A stretch of 64,000 nt of DNA from Flavobacterium sp. 11 (lineage in GTDB: Bacteria; Bacteroidota; Bacteroidia; Flavobacteriales; Flavobacteriaceae): the NCBI RefSeq assembly GCF_002754315.1, contig NZ_PEFE01000001.1, positions 3,348,001 to 3,412,000 of the forward strand. Reading direction: 5' to 3'. Shown here in pieces: positions 1 through 7,667 of this stretch. The notes beneath the pieces were generated by a model, which worked only from the letters and a program-made list of their open reading frames with translations, was not told where the DNA came from and did no database searches. Position numbers and translations under genes: made by a program. The first letter of the stretch is position 1; every line of letters starts with the position of its first letter.

Positions 1-239
1 ATCCTTTGATAGAAGAAATAAGAGGAAAAGGATTGATGCTGGCAGCAATGACAAAAAGTGCCGATATAACAAACGAAGTGATTCTCAAATGTCAAGACAA
101 AGGACTTATTTTATTCTGGTTACTGTTTGAAGGTTGCGCCATTAGAATAACACCTCCTCTAACCATTTCTGAAGAAGAAATACGAGAAGGTTGCAGCATC
201 ATACTTGAAGTAATGGACGAAATGATGATTGAAGAATAA
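1..239 (+). CDS. Class-III pyridoxal-phosphate aminotransferase, C-terminal fragment
   Basis: Only the last 78 or so codons are inside the window; the frame is open from base 3, so the gene begins upstream. The fragment reads IRGKGLM, then a variable stretch, then RITPPLTISEEEI. These are the C-terminal signatures of class-III (acetylornithine/ornithine/4-aminobutyrate-type) aminotransferases: a conserved G-x-G-L-M strand and a final R-(I/L)-x-P-P-L-x(I/V) segment. The PLP lysine and substrate-specific residues lie outside the window, so the substrate cannot be assigned. Some Flavobacterium genomes annotate such proteins simply as aspartate aminotransferase family. Confidence 0.85.
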   Translation, partial: PLIEEIRGKGLMLAAMTKSADITNEVILKCQDKGLILFWLLFEGCAIRITPPLTISEEEIREGCSIILEVMDEMMIEE

Positions 240-316
240 TGATTAACAATTTTTGATTTCAGAGGTAGCAACACTGATTACATATCATATAAGTGTTTAA
301 AACAATTATTAAAATT

Positions 317-430
317 GGGAGCTATTTACTTCGTCAGTTCGCTTCGCTCGTGTCCTGCTATCCGTTATAATCTTTTATTTTTTGGCAGCAAAAAGTAAAA
401 GGATTTCCACTCTTATCAGGGCTAGGCATC
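317..430 (-). repeat. Intergenic hairpin repeat, copy 1 (minus orientation)
   Basis: Read on the minus strand this stretch has the order AGCCCTGATA, a GGAAATCCTTTT block, a hairpin, then ACGGATAGCAGGA and finally GCTCC. The same block order occurs at 2815-2915 on the plus strand. The hairpin is strong: 372-384 pairs with 389-401, 13 bp with one G-T pair and a 4-base loop GCAG. It carries no reading frame. It resembles a dispersed non-coding repeat that I recall as common between genes in Flavobacterium genomes; that recollection was not checked. Confidence 0.65.
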
Positions 431-507
431 CGTTTAAACCAAAGCTTTTTTGTTAATTAAATTGTTCACAACAATTCTAACTTTCCCTCACAGTACACGC
501 ACGATTA

Positions 508-523
508 CCTAAATTTATTTAGG
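508..523. promoter_or_regulatory. 16-bp palindrome upstream of the TPR-aroE pair
   Basis: CCTAAA-TTTA-TTTAGG is a perfect inverted repeat with 6-bp arms, centred 28 bp before the TPR start at 544. Its position suggests an operator or leader structure. No known regulator motif was recognised, so its role is open. Confidence 0.3.
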
Positions 524-543
524 CCAAATTAAAAACACACAGT

Positions 544-1941
544 ATGCAATTAAGCAACGAAGAAGAAGACTATAACTTATCCCTGTCTAAATTTGAGTCC
601 ATGTTGAAAACCAACAAAGTACTCTTTTTTGACTCCGAAGAATTTGAAGAAATTATTCTTCATTATCTCGATATGGGTAAGGCCGCTTTGGCAAAAAAAG
701 CTCTGAAACTGGCATTGGAACAACACCCAAAATCTACCGGACTAAAATTAGTTCAAGTGGAAATGCTAGTCTATGATGACAAACTCGAATTAGCCGAAAA
801 GCTATTGAATGAGTTGTATGCCATTGAACCAACCAATGAAGAAATTTACATTCAAAAAGCCAATATCTGCTCTAAAAGAGACCAACACGAAAAGGCAGTT
901 GAATTATTAAAAATAGCTTTAAAATATACAGATGATTATGCCGATGTCTATAATTTAATAGGCATGGAATATCTTTTTATGGACAATCTTGAAATGGCAA
1001 AAGAAAGCTTTATCAAGTGTTTAGAAGAAGATTTGGAAGACCAATCAGCGTTGTACAACGTTGTATATTGTTTTGAGTTTTTAGATCAAAACCAAGAAGC
1101 GATTACCTATTTGAAAAAATACATTGACAAGAACCCCTACAGTGAAATCGCCTGGCATCAACTGGGTCGTTTGCATTATGGAGTTAAAGAATATGAAAAT
1201 GCCATTCGTGCCTTTGATTATGCCACTTTAATTGATGATGAATTCCTTGGTGCTTTCATGGAAAAAGCAAAAGCTTTTGAGCGATTAAAAAAATACGATG
1301 AAGCCATTGAAAGCTACAGCAGAACCATCGAATTAGATGATGCGACTTCGTATGCTTTACTTCGAATGGGAAAATGTTATGAAAAACTGGGCAATAAAGC
1401 ATTAGCATTAAAATATTTCAATCAAACCGTGCATGAAGATCCACTTTTAGACAAAGGTTGGATTGCCATTACTGATTTTTACGTTCGTCAAAAAAATTAC
1501 CAAAAAGCTTTATTTTATGTCAACAAAGCATTAGCTATTGACAACCAAAATCGTTTGTATTGGAAGCGTTTTGCGACTATCAATAAACAAATGAACTTCT
1601 TTGAAGAAGCTGAATTTGGATACCGAAAAGCGGTTGAGTTTGGTGATTATGGCTTAGACACTTGGTTATTCTGGGTGGATATTCTTCAGTTTTTAGGAGA
1701 ATTTGAAAGCGCTATTCAAACTTTATTACAAGCTTCAGAGTATTTTCCGGAAGAGAATGAAATCGAGTACCGTTTGGCTGGATTGTATTTTATGTTAACT
1801 GATAATACAAAAGCAAAATTCCATTTGAGCAATGCCTTACGATTGAATTTTGACAATTATATTCTTTTAGAAGATTTATTTCCAGTAGTTTGGGCAAAAA
1901 AAATGGTGCAGAATTATATTGCAAAACATAAAAAACAATAA
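544..1941 (+). CDS. Tetratricopeptide-repeat protein
   Basis: A 465-residue protein made almost wholly of helical TPR units from about residue 45 to 450, with the usual A/G-x3-Y/F and A-x3-Y/F-x-K-A/G-I/L spacing. Examples are YNLIGMEYLFMDNLEMAKESF and AIRAFDYATLIDDEFLGAF. No signal peptide or membrane segment is visible, so it is probably a cytoplasmic scaffold or adaptor. The stop codon TAA shares one base with the ATG of aroE (TAATG), so the two are very likely translationally coupled. Flavobacteria often keep a TPR protein beside aroE; its partner is unknown to me. Confidence 0.85.
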   Translation: MQLSNEEEDYNLSLSKFESMLKTNKVLFFDSEEFEEIILHYLDMGKAALAKKALKLALEQHPKSTGLKLVQVEMLVYDDKLELAEKLLNELYAIEPTNEEIYIQKANICSKRDQHEKAVELLKIALKYTDDYADVYNLIGMEYLFMDNLEMAKESFIKCLEEDLEDQSALYNVVYCFEFLDQNQEAITYLKKYIDKNPYSEIAWHQLGRLHYGVKEYENAIRAFDYATLIDDEFLGAFMEKAKAFERLKKYDEAIESYSRTIELDDATSYALLRMGKCYEKLGNKALALKYFNQTVHEDPLLDKGWIAITDFYVRQKNYQKALFYVNKALAIDNQNRLYWKRFATINKQMNFFEEAEFGYRKAVEFGDYGLDTWLFWVDILQFLGEFESAIQTLLQASEYFPEENEIEYRLAGLYFMLTDNTKAKFHLSNALRLNFDNYILLEDLFPVVWAKKMVQNYIAKHKKQ

Positions 1942-2690
1942 TGGTTGACATAGTTAGAAAACGCTTTGGATTATTAGGACGCAACATTAGTTATTCATTT
2001 TCTAAAGGATATTTTACAGATAAATTCAATAGTGAGAACTTTGCGGGTTGTACCTATGAAAATTTTGATATTCCCGAAATAGCAGCCTTTCCAGAGGTAA
2101 TTAAAAGCACTTCGGATTTAAAAGGATTGAATGTTACCATCCCGTATAAGGAAACGGTAATTCCATTTTTGGATAAATTATCTAAAAAAGCGGAATTAAT
2201 TGGCGCTGTAAACACTATCAAAATTACCAAAAAAGGCAAGTTGAAAGGCTACAACACGGATTATTATGGTTTTAAAAAATCATTAGAACCGTTATTGGAA
2301 CCGCACCATAAAAAAGCATTGATTTTAGGAACAGGAGGCGCTTCTAAAGGAGTCGCTTTTGCTTTGGACGAGCTTGATATTCCGTATACTTTTGTTTCGA
2401 GAGAAGCCAAAGAAAATGCAATCGACTATAACCGAATCAACGCAACGACATTTGACAATTACCAAATCATAATTAACTCGACTCCGGTAGGAACAAGTCC
2501 TAATGTGGAAGCGTTCCCATTAATCCCGTATGAGTATTTCACGGAGAAGCACATTGCTTATGATTTGATTTATAATCCTGCTGAAACACAATTCCTTAAA
2601 AAAGCCAAACAACATGGAGCACAAATCAAAAATGGTTTGGATATGCTCATTTTTCAAGCAGAGAAAGCTTGGAAAATTTGGAATAAATAA
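1941..2690 (+). CDS. aroE: Shikimate dehydrogenase
   Basis: Reduces 3-dehydroshikimate to shikimate with NADPH in aromatic amino-acid synthesis. The 249-residue length fits the family's slightly short Bacteroidota form. Visible signatures are the substrate-binding segment SYSFSKGYF (16-24), NVTIPYK with the catalytic lysine at about 70, NTD with the catalytic aspartate at about 106, and the nucleotide-binding loop LILGTGGASKG (128-137). NSTPVG and YDLIYNP follow in the C-terminal half. The start overlaps the TPR stop by one base. A strong terminator follows at 2732-2760. Confidence 0.95.
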   Translation: MVDIVRKRFGLLGRNISYSFSKGYFTDKFNSENFAGCTYENFDIPEIAAFPEVIKSTSDLKGLNVTIPYKETVIPFLDKLSKKAELIGAVNTIKITKKGKLKGYNTDYYGFKKSLEPLLEPHHKKALILGTGGASKGVAFALDELDIPYTFVSREAKENAIDYNRINATTFDNYQIIINSTPVGTSPNVEAFPLIPYEYFTEKHIAYDLIYNPAETQFLKKAKQHGAQIKNGLDMLIFQAEKAWKIWNK

Positions 2691-2731
2691 TCTAAATTCG
2701 GAGTTAACTTCTTACACGTATTCAAGTACGT

Positions 2732-2760
2732 AAAAAACCACTCTTTTAGAGTGGTTTTTT
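2732..2760. terminator. Intrinsic terminator after aroE
   Basis: Perfect stem AAAAAACCACTC / GAGTGGTTTTTT (2732-2743 with 2749-2760) around the loop TTTTA. It has a T-run on the plus strand and an A-run on the 5' side, so it could work in both directions. It ends the TPR-aroE transcript. Confidence 0.9.
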
Positions 2761-2811
2761 GTTTGCAATAACATATCGAACTCGAGAAAAAAAAATAAAA
2801 TTAAAACCCCA

Positions 2812-2915
2812 GAACCCTAGCCCTGATGGCAGCGGCATCCTTTTTTGTTCGTCTTTTCGGCGAACAAAAAAGATACAGCGAACAGCAGGAAATTGCTTCA
2901 AAAAGAGCTGATTCC
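2812..2915 (+). repeat. Intergenic hairpin repeat, copy 2
   Basis: Contains, in order, AGCCCTGATGGCAGCGGCAT, CCTTTTTTGTTCG, a loop, CGAACAAAAAAG, ATACAGCGAACAGCAGGAA and a GCTTC box. The core hairpin pairs 2841-2851 with 2861-2871, 11 bp with a 9-base loop. The flanking boxes match copy 1 (317-430) in inverted orientation, while the stem sequence itself differs. This is the pattern expected of a structured RNA/DNA element under compensatory drift rather than a recent duplication. Confidence 0.65.
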
Positions 2916-2947
2916 TAACCTAAAACGACTATAAATAGAAGGATTTA

Positions 2948-2980
2948 TTTTGAAATTTCATGCTCCTTTACTATCTTTCG
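2948..2980 (+). promoter_or_regulatory. Bacteroidota sigma-A promoter for the DUF349 gene
   Basis: TTTTG at 2948-2952 and TATCTTTCG at 2972-2980 are separated by 19 bp, close to the flavobacterial TTG-N17-23-TAnnTTTG consensus. Transcription would begin near 2985. That puts the upstream TTG codon at 2950 inside the promoter and supports the ATG at 3019 as the start. Confidence 0.6.
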
Positions 2981-3018
2981 TGTTCGATAAAAAAATAGAA
3001 ACCTTACACATTGAAAAA

Positions 3019-5031
3019 ATGTTAGAAGAAAAGAATGATAACCTGCTTGAGGCAGATGGAAATTTAGAACACAATTCTGTTGAATCTACTCCAATAGAAC
3101 CAGAAGTTTTGGAAACGGAAACTAGTGACACTGTTACTACTATTCCTGCAGAAGATAATGCTGTAACTCTAAATGATGAAGAGTTGCTAGCTAATGAACC
3201 TATTACAGAGACTGAAAACCAGACTGTGCTAGATGCTATTGCCGAGACAAATGCTGCCGAAAGTGAGGACGAAACGTTGAAGGAACGTCATGAAATTCCA
3301 ATGCAGGATTATGATACCTTATCACTTGAAGAACTGGTAGACGAGCTGAAAAGTTTAGTTTCCAATGAAAAAGTAATGTCGTTTAAGGAGCATATTGAAG
3401 AAATCAAAAAAGCATTTTTGGCTAAATACAACCACCTTCTTGAAGAGAAAAAAGAGGAGTTTTTAGCAGAAAATCAAGATCCAAATGAAGAATTTCAATA
3501 TCATTCTCCACTAAAAACAAATTTTGATAAATATTATTCTCTTTTTAGAGATACTAAAAATACCCATTTCAAGAGTTTACAAACGAATCTAAAAACAAAT
3601 TTAGAAAACCGTTTGGCTATTGTTGAGGAATTGAAAGAGTTGATTAACCCACAGGAAAACATCAAAGACACTTTAAAACATTTTAATGATTTAAGAGAAC
3701 GATGGAAAACTGCCGGACCAATTCCGAAAGATAAATACAACCACGTTTGGAACAATTTTCATTTTCATGTTGAAAATTTCTATGATTACCTGCATTTAGA
3801 CAGAGAAGCCAGAGATTTAGATTTCAAACATAATTTAGAGCAAAAACAAAAAATTGTAGCGCGTGTTGAAGAATTGGTGAATGAAGCCGATATCAACAAA
3901 GCATTCAGAGAACTGCAGGATTTACATAGAATTTGGAAAGAAGACATTGGTCCTGTTTCCAGAGAACATCGTGATGCCATTTGGAACAAGTTTAGCGATT
4001 TGACCAAACAAATGCATGATAAACGTGAAGTTTTGTTCGAAAATCAAAGAGGAACAGAACTTGAGAATTTAGAAAAGAAAAAAGAAATTATTGCCAAGAT
4101 TGAAGTTTTGGCTACTGAAAAAGTAAATGCACACACTCAATGGCTTGCTCAAATAGAAAAAGTGGAAGCGTTGCGTACTGCTTTCTTCTCTGCAGGAAAA
4201 GTGCCATCGGATGTGAATGAGGAAACTTGGGCTGGTTTTAAAACTGCTGTAAGAAATTTTAATTCTTTCAAAAATTCGTTTTACAAAGACATTAAAAAAG
4301 ATCAAAACGACAATTTAAGCAAGAAAACGGCTCTTGTGGCCAAAGCTAAAGAATTGCAAGAAAGTCTTGATTTTGCTGCGACTACTCCTATCATGAAACA
4401 AATTCAGGATGAATGGAAACAGATAGGACATGTGCCAAGAAAATATTCGGATAAAATCTGGAAAGAATTTAAAGATGCGTGCAATCATTATTTTGATAAG
4501 TTAAAAGAGCAAAAGAATGAGGAAAACGGTGAAGAAGTAGAAGCCTTTGATAATAAAAAAGCCTACTTAGAAACTTTGAGAGAATTTCAATTGACAGGAG
4601 ATCACAAAACAGATTTGGATGCAATCAAATTGCACATCGAAACCTGGAAAAACTTTGGAAAAGTGCCTTTCCCAAGAAGACATATTGAAGGGAAATTCAA
4701 TAAAATCCTAGATGCTCTTTTTGAAAAATTGAGTTTGAGCAAAAAAGATACTGATATGATGCGTTTTGCTAATAGAATGGATCATTTATCAGAAAGCAAT
4801 GACACTCGAAAACTGGACAACGAAAAGATTTTCTTAATGCGTAAAATTGATGAAGTGCAGAATGAAATTTTCCAATTGGAAAACAACATTCAATTCTTTA
4901 CCAATACCAGAAATGCAAAAAAAGAAAACTCTATAGTATTAGAAGTTCGTAAAAACATCGCTATTCACAAAGAGAGCCTTGATGTTTGGAAAGAAAAACT
5001 AAAACAACTGAGAAATCTTAACCAAGAGTAA
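3019..5031 (+). CDS. DUF349 repeat protein
   Basis: A 670-residue cytoplasmic protein. The N-terminal 110 or so residues are acidic and low-complexity, then at least five DUF349 units follow. Each carries the core W-x(4)-G-x-(V/I)-P-x(n)-W-x-x-F pattern: WKTAGPIP, WKEDIGPVS, FFSAGKVP, WKQIGHVP and WKNFGKVP. The C-terminus is coiled-coil. The frame stays open to a TTG at 2950, but a promoter covers that position, so the ATG at 3019 is preferred. DUF349 proteins are widespread in Bacteroidota and their biochemical role is not established. A terminator follows directly. Confidence 0.88.
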   Translation: MLEEKNDNLLEADGNLEHNSVESTPIEPEVLETETSDTVTTIPAEDNAVTLNDEELLANEPITETENQTVLDAIAETNAAESEDETLKERHEIPMQDYDTLSLEELVDELKSLVSNEKVMSFKEHIEEIKKAFLAKYNHLLEEKKEEFLAENQDPNEEFQYHSPLKTNFDKYYSLFRDTKNTHFKSLQTNLKTNLENRLAIVEELKELINPQENIKDTLKHFNDLRERWKTAGPIPKDKYNHVWNNFHFHVENFYDYLHLDREARDLDFKHNLEQKQKIVARVEELVNEADINKAFRELQDLHRIWKEDIGPVSREHRDAIWNKFSDLTKQMHDKREVLFENQRGTELENLEKKKEIIAKIEVLATEKVNAHTQWLAQIEKVEALRTAFFSAGKVPSDVNEETWAGFKTAVRNFNSFKNSFYKDIKKDQNDNLSKKTALVAKAKELQESLDFAATTPIMKQIQDEWKQIGHVPRKYSDKIWKEFKDACNHYFDKLKEQKNEENGEEVEAFDNKKAYLETLREFQLTGDHKTDLDAIKLHIETWKNFGKVPFPRRHIEGKFNKILDALFEKLSLSKKDTDMMRFANRMDHLSESNDTRKLDNEKIFLMRKIDEVQNEIFQLENNIQFFTNTRNAKKENSIVLEVRKNIAIHKESLDVWKEKLKQLRNLNQE

Positions 5032-5053
5032 ATCTTAGTTAACGTTAAAATAG

Positions 5054-5088
5054 AAACCTCGATCTTAAACAGTTCGAGGTTTTTTTAT
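5054..5088 (+). terminator. Intrinsic terminator after the DUF349 gene
   Basis: AAACCTCGA (5054-5062) pairs with TCGAGGTTT (5074-5082) across an 11-base loop, followed by a run of T. It lies 22 bp after the stop codon. Confidence 0.88.
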
Positions 5089-5153
5089 GGAAAAAACCAT
5101 CTGATTCTAAACTTTAACTTTCATTTATTAGAAAAAGTTATATAAATCGGGTG

Positions 5154-5170
5154 ACAAATTTTAAATTTGT
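5154..5170. promoter_or_regulatory. Palindrome overlapping a -7-like element just before a start codon
   Basis: ACAAATTT-T-AAATTTGT is a perfect 17-bp inverted repeat. It contains TAAATTTG (5162-5169), a match to the -7 consensus TAnnTTTG. The next ATG is at 5174, four bases later. If this is the true promoter, the mRNA would be leaderless or nearly so. No good TTG lies at the -33 distance, so chance is possible in such AT-rich DNA. Confidence 0.35.
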
Positions 5171-5173
5171 AAA

Positions 5174-5521
5174 ATGAATTGTTTCCGAAAAACACTTGTT
5201 TTTATTGGGCTTTTAATAGCTTTTTTATTTGCTTTTAGTGCAAGTGAAGCTCCTGTTCATATAACTCAATTGGAAAAATCCAGTTCTTCCGTTTCTGTTG
5301 ACAGCATCCATTCTTTAGATTTTATACAACCTCAAGTAAGCAATCCGTTTACTTCCTATCATAAAACTCCGGATTATGCGATTGCAAAATATCTGGAAAA
5401 TTTTCTGATTGCAATTCCGGATTTTAAAATTAGCACATTCTTTATTCGTTTTGCGAAACAAGACATCAATCGATGTGAGATGGTTTCGCTCCTACTCTTT
5501 CCTTTCCATTTTTTTTGGTGA
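5174..5521 (+). CDS. Small hypothetical protein with N-terminal hydrophobic segment
   Basis: A 115-residue protein I do not recognise. Residues 6-24 (KTLVFIGLLIAFLFAFSAS) form a signal peptide or single membrane anchor, followed by a Ser-rich polar region. The C-terminus is hydrophobic and aromatic, ending LLLFPFHFFW. The next gene is also a small membrane-anchored unknown 103 bp downstream on the same strand. The coding call rests on the plausible signal segment and the absence of any competing frame. A regulatory palindrome overlaps the promoter area. Confidence 0.55.
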   Translation: MNCFRKTLVFIGLLIAFLFAFSASEAPVHITQLEKSSSSVSVDSIHSLDFIQPQVSNPFTSYHKTPDYAIAKYLENFLIAIPDFKISTFFIRFAKQDINRCEMVSLLLFPFHFFW

Positions 5522-5624
5522 TTTGAAGCACTGATTACACAACTTATATTTCCTTTTGAATTGATTCCTTTGTGGGTTTTCGGTTCAGATTATCATGCTT
5601 TACAAATAACTAAAAAATAAAAAA

Positions 5625-6101
5625 ATGGATACATCCGTAACAATAATTGGTCTGGCACTAACTTTTATAATTGCCATTCCTCTTTTCTATGTGATTCGCT
5701 CAAACTCTATTAACAAAACAAAAATCAAAAATATAAAAACCAAATTCAGCCAAAACAATCGCTTTAATTTTGAATTGACAGAAACACAAAACAAAAAAGT
5801 TTTGGCGTTAGACGAAAAAAACAAAGGATTTCTTTTGATTGATTTTAATGCAAAAGAAGAAGTTGTTTCTTTTGTTGATTTAAATACAATTCAATCTTGC
5901 AAACTAGTTCCAACTACGGAAAATAATAGTGATACGATTCTAAAAATTGAATTTGAATTTCAATACAAAGAAGCTAAAAAAACAGAGTATATTTCATTTT
6001 ACAAAATTGAAAATGATCAAATAGGTCAAGTTTGTTTGTATGAAGATCATCAACTAGCCAAAAAATGGGCAAAAATGATTCAGGATTGTATAACCGTTTA
6101 A
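5625..6101 (+). CDS. Hypothetical membrane-anchored protein
   Basis: A 158-residue protein with one N-terminal transmembrane helix (about residues 5-24, IIGLALTFIIAIPLFYVI). A mostly beta-predicted soluble domain follows, rich in alternating hydrophobic residues (KVLALDEKNKGFLLIDF, ILKIEFEFQY). No family signature was recognised; the soluble part looks PH- or lipocalin-like in pattern, which is only a guess. It ends in AKKWAKMIQDCI, a helical tail. A strong terminator follows 20 bp later, so it is not cotranscribed with hemN. Confidence 0.65.
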   Translation: MDTSVTIIGLALTFIIAIPLFYVIRSNSINKTKIKNIKTKFSQNNRFNFELTETQNKKVLALDEKNKGFLLIDFNAKEEVVSFVDLNTIQSCKLVPTTENNSDTILKIEFEFQYKEAKKTEYISFYKIENDQIGQVCLYEDHQLAKKWAKMIQDCITV

Positions 6102-6120
6102 GAAACTGATTTGTTCTGTA

Positions 6121-6150
6121 AAAGAGGCTTTTGAAGCCTCTTTTTTTTTG
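6121..6150 (+). terminator. Intrinsic terminator before hemN
   Basis: AAAGAGGCTT (6121-6130) pairs with AAGCCTCTTT (6134-6143) around the loop TTG, followed by an unbroken T-run to 6149. It isolates hemN from the upstream small genes. Confidence 0.9.
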
Positions 6151-6166
6151 GAAAGGTTCTCTCGAT

Positions 6167-6210
6167 ATGATAATTATCATTTTAATATTTGAGTGGTCGT
6201 TCTACTTTTG
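6167..6210 (+). promoter_or_regulatory. CRP/FNR-type box and -7 element of hemN
   Basis: ATGATAATTATCAT (6167-6180) is a perfect 14-bp palindrome in the TGAT-N4-ATCA form used by FNR-like regulators. TACTTTTG (6203-6210) matches the TAnnTTTG -7 element, and no TTG is present at -33. The palindrome centre (6173.5) lies 29.5 bp upstream of the -7 box, near -42 relative to a start around 6216, the class-II activator position. The same spacing is found at the ccoS and ccoI promoters. Confidence 0.65.
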
Positions 6211-6232
6211 ATTAACGTTAAATGACTCTGCC

Positions 6233-7597
6233 ATGAAAAATTCTTTAATTCAAAAATACAATGTTCCAGGTCCCAGATACACCAGTTATCCAACGGTTCC
6301 CTATTGGGATGAAACTGATTTTTCAGATGAAATTTGGGCTGAAACGCTAAAAAAATCATTTATAGAAAGTAATACTTCAGAAGGAATCAGTTTATACATT
6401 CATTTGCCTTTTTGCGAAAGCTTGTGTACTTTTTGTGGTTGTAACAAGCGTATTACCAAAAATCATGGGGTTGAAAATCCGTATATAGAGGCCGTTTTAA
6501 AAGAATGGACATTATATTGTAAAATCCTGGGAGAGAAACCAATCATAAAAGAGATTCATTTGGGCGGAGGAACTCCCACATTTTTTTCTACCAAAAATTT
6601 AGAGGATTTAATAAACGGTATTTTTTCTCATGCGAATAAAGCCAAAGACTATGAATTTAGTTTTGAAGGTCATCCGAATAACACTTCACACGAACATTTA
6701 CAAAAGCTTTACGATTTAGGTTTTAGAAGAGTAAGTTTTGGTGTTCAGGATTACTCCGAAAAAGTCCAAAAAGCAATTCATCGCTTGCAGCCTTTTCATA
6801 ATGTGGCAAAAGTTACATTTTGGGCCAGAGAAATTGGGTATACTTCCATAGGTCATGATATCATTTTTGGATTGCCTTTTCAGGAAATAGAGCATGTTAT
6901 TGATACGATTGAGAAAACAAAATCATTACAGCCCGACCGTTTGGCATTTTATAGTTACGCGCATGTTCCTTGGATTAAAGGAAATGGACAACGCGGTTTC
7001 AACGATGAAGACATTCCAAAAGATGATAAAAAGAGAATGCTGTATGAAACCGGTAAAAAACTATTGTACGAAAACGGGTATCAAGAAATAGGAATGGATC
7101 ATTTTGCTTTGGAAACAGATAGTTTGTATAAAGCTTTTAAAGATGGAACATTGCACCGTAATTTCATGGGCTACAGCTCATCAAAAACACAATTGATGAT
7201 TGGATTGGGAGTTTCTTCCATCAGTGACAGTTGGTACAGTTTTGCACAGAATGTAAAAAATTTAGAAGATTATTATCAAATATTAGAATGGAATAAATTA
7301 CCGATTTTCAGAGGACATTTATTGACTGATGAAGACCTCATCATCCGAAAACACATTCTGAATTTGATGTGCCAATTTGAAACTTCGTGGAAAAACAAAG
7401 AAGGTTATTTCAACGAAATTCCAGACGTATTAATTCAATTGAAAGAAATGGAAAATGATGGTTTAGTAATCATTAAAAACAATAGCATTGTCGTTACAGA
7501 AAAAGGGAAACCTTATGTTCGAAATATTTGTATGGCATTTGATTTACGTTTGAAAAGAAAAGCTCCAGAAACCGAATTATTTTCGATGACAATCTAA
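6233..7597 (+). CDS. hemN: Oxygen-independent coproporphyrinogen III oxidase
   Basis: A 454-residue radical-SAM enzyme that decarboxylates coproporphyrinogen III to protoporphyrinogen IX without oxygen. Near the N-terminus is the HemN signature VPGPRYTSYPT. The iron-sulfur motif C-x3-C-x2-C-x-C lies at about residues 61-70 (CESLCTFCGC), and GGGTPTF at about 109. The length is right for true HemN rather than the shorter HemW paralogue, as is the extra cysteine after CxxxCxxC. It stands alone between two terminators. The FNR-type box upstream predicts low-oxygen induction with the neighbouring cbb3 operon. Confidence 0.95.
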   Translation: MKNSLIQKYNVPGPRYTSYPTVPYWDETDFSDEIWAETLKKSFIESNTSEGISLYIHLPFCESLCTFCGCNKRITKNHGVENPYIEAVLKEWTLYCKILGEKPIIKEIHLGGGTPTFFSTKNLEDLINGIFSHANKAKDYEFSFEGHPNNTSHEHLQKLYDLGFRRVSFGVQDYSEKVQKAIHRLQPFHNVAKVTFWAREIGYTSIGHDIIFGLPFQEIEHVIDTIEKTKSLQPDRLAFYSYAHVPWIKGNGQRGFNDEDIPKDDKKRMLYETGKKLLYENGYQEIGMDHFALETDSLYKAFKDGTLHRNFMGYSSSKTQLMIGLGVSSISDSWYSFAQNVKNLEDYYQILEWNKLPIFRGHLLTDEDLIIRKHILNLMCQFETSWKNKEGYFNEIPDVLIQLKEMENDGLVIIKNNSIVVTEKGKPYVRNICMAFDLRLKRKAPETELFSMTI

Positions 7598-7620
7598 TAT
7601 TTCACAATCTTACAAAATAA

Positions 7621-7648
7621 AAAAGCACGCTGAATGGCGTGCTTTTTT
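7621..7648. terminator. Bidirectional terminator between hemN and the cbb3 operon
   Basis: AAAAGCACGC (7621-7630) pairs with GCGTGCTTTT (7637-7646) around the loop TGAATG, with A- and T-runs on either side. It serves the convergent ends of hemN (plus) and the last gene of the cco operon (minus). Confidence 0.9.
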
Positions 7649-7667
7649 ATACAAAACTATTAGAATA

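Larger units (their letters stand above)
240..543. other. Gene-free stretch between aminotransferase and TPR gene
   Basis: No reading frame here looks coding. The interval holds an intergenic hairpin repeat (about 317-430, described separately) and a 16-bp palindrome CCTAAA-TTTA-TTTAGG at 508-523, some 20 bp before the TPR start codon. The palindrome has no T-run after it, so it is not an obvious terminator. It could be an operator or part of the 5' leader. No clear TAnnTTTG -7 element was seen in front of the TPR gene. Confidence 0.5.

Noticed and set aside
2716..2731. Small hairpin ACGTA-TTCAAG-TACGT just before the aroE terminator
   Set aside because: Only five base pairs and next to a much stronger terminator; probably chance.
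2950..3018. TTG-initiated extension of the DUF349 protein
   Set aside because: A good promoter (2948-2980) overlaps it, so this stretch would not be in the mRNA, and the residues are unlike the acidic leader that follows.
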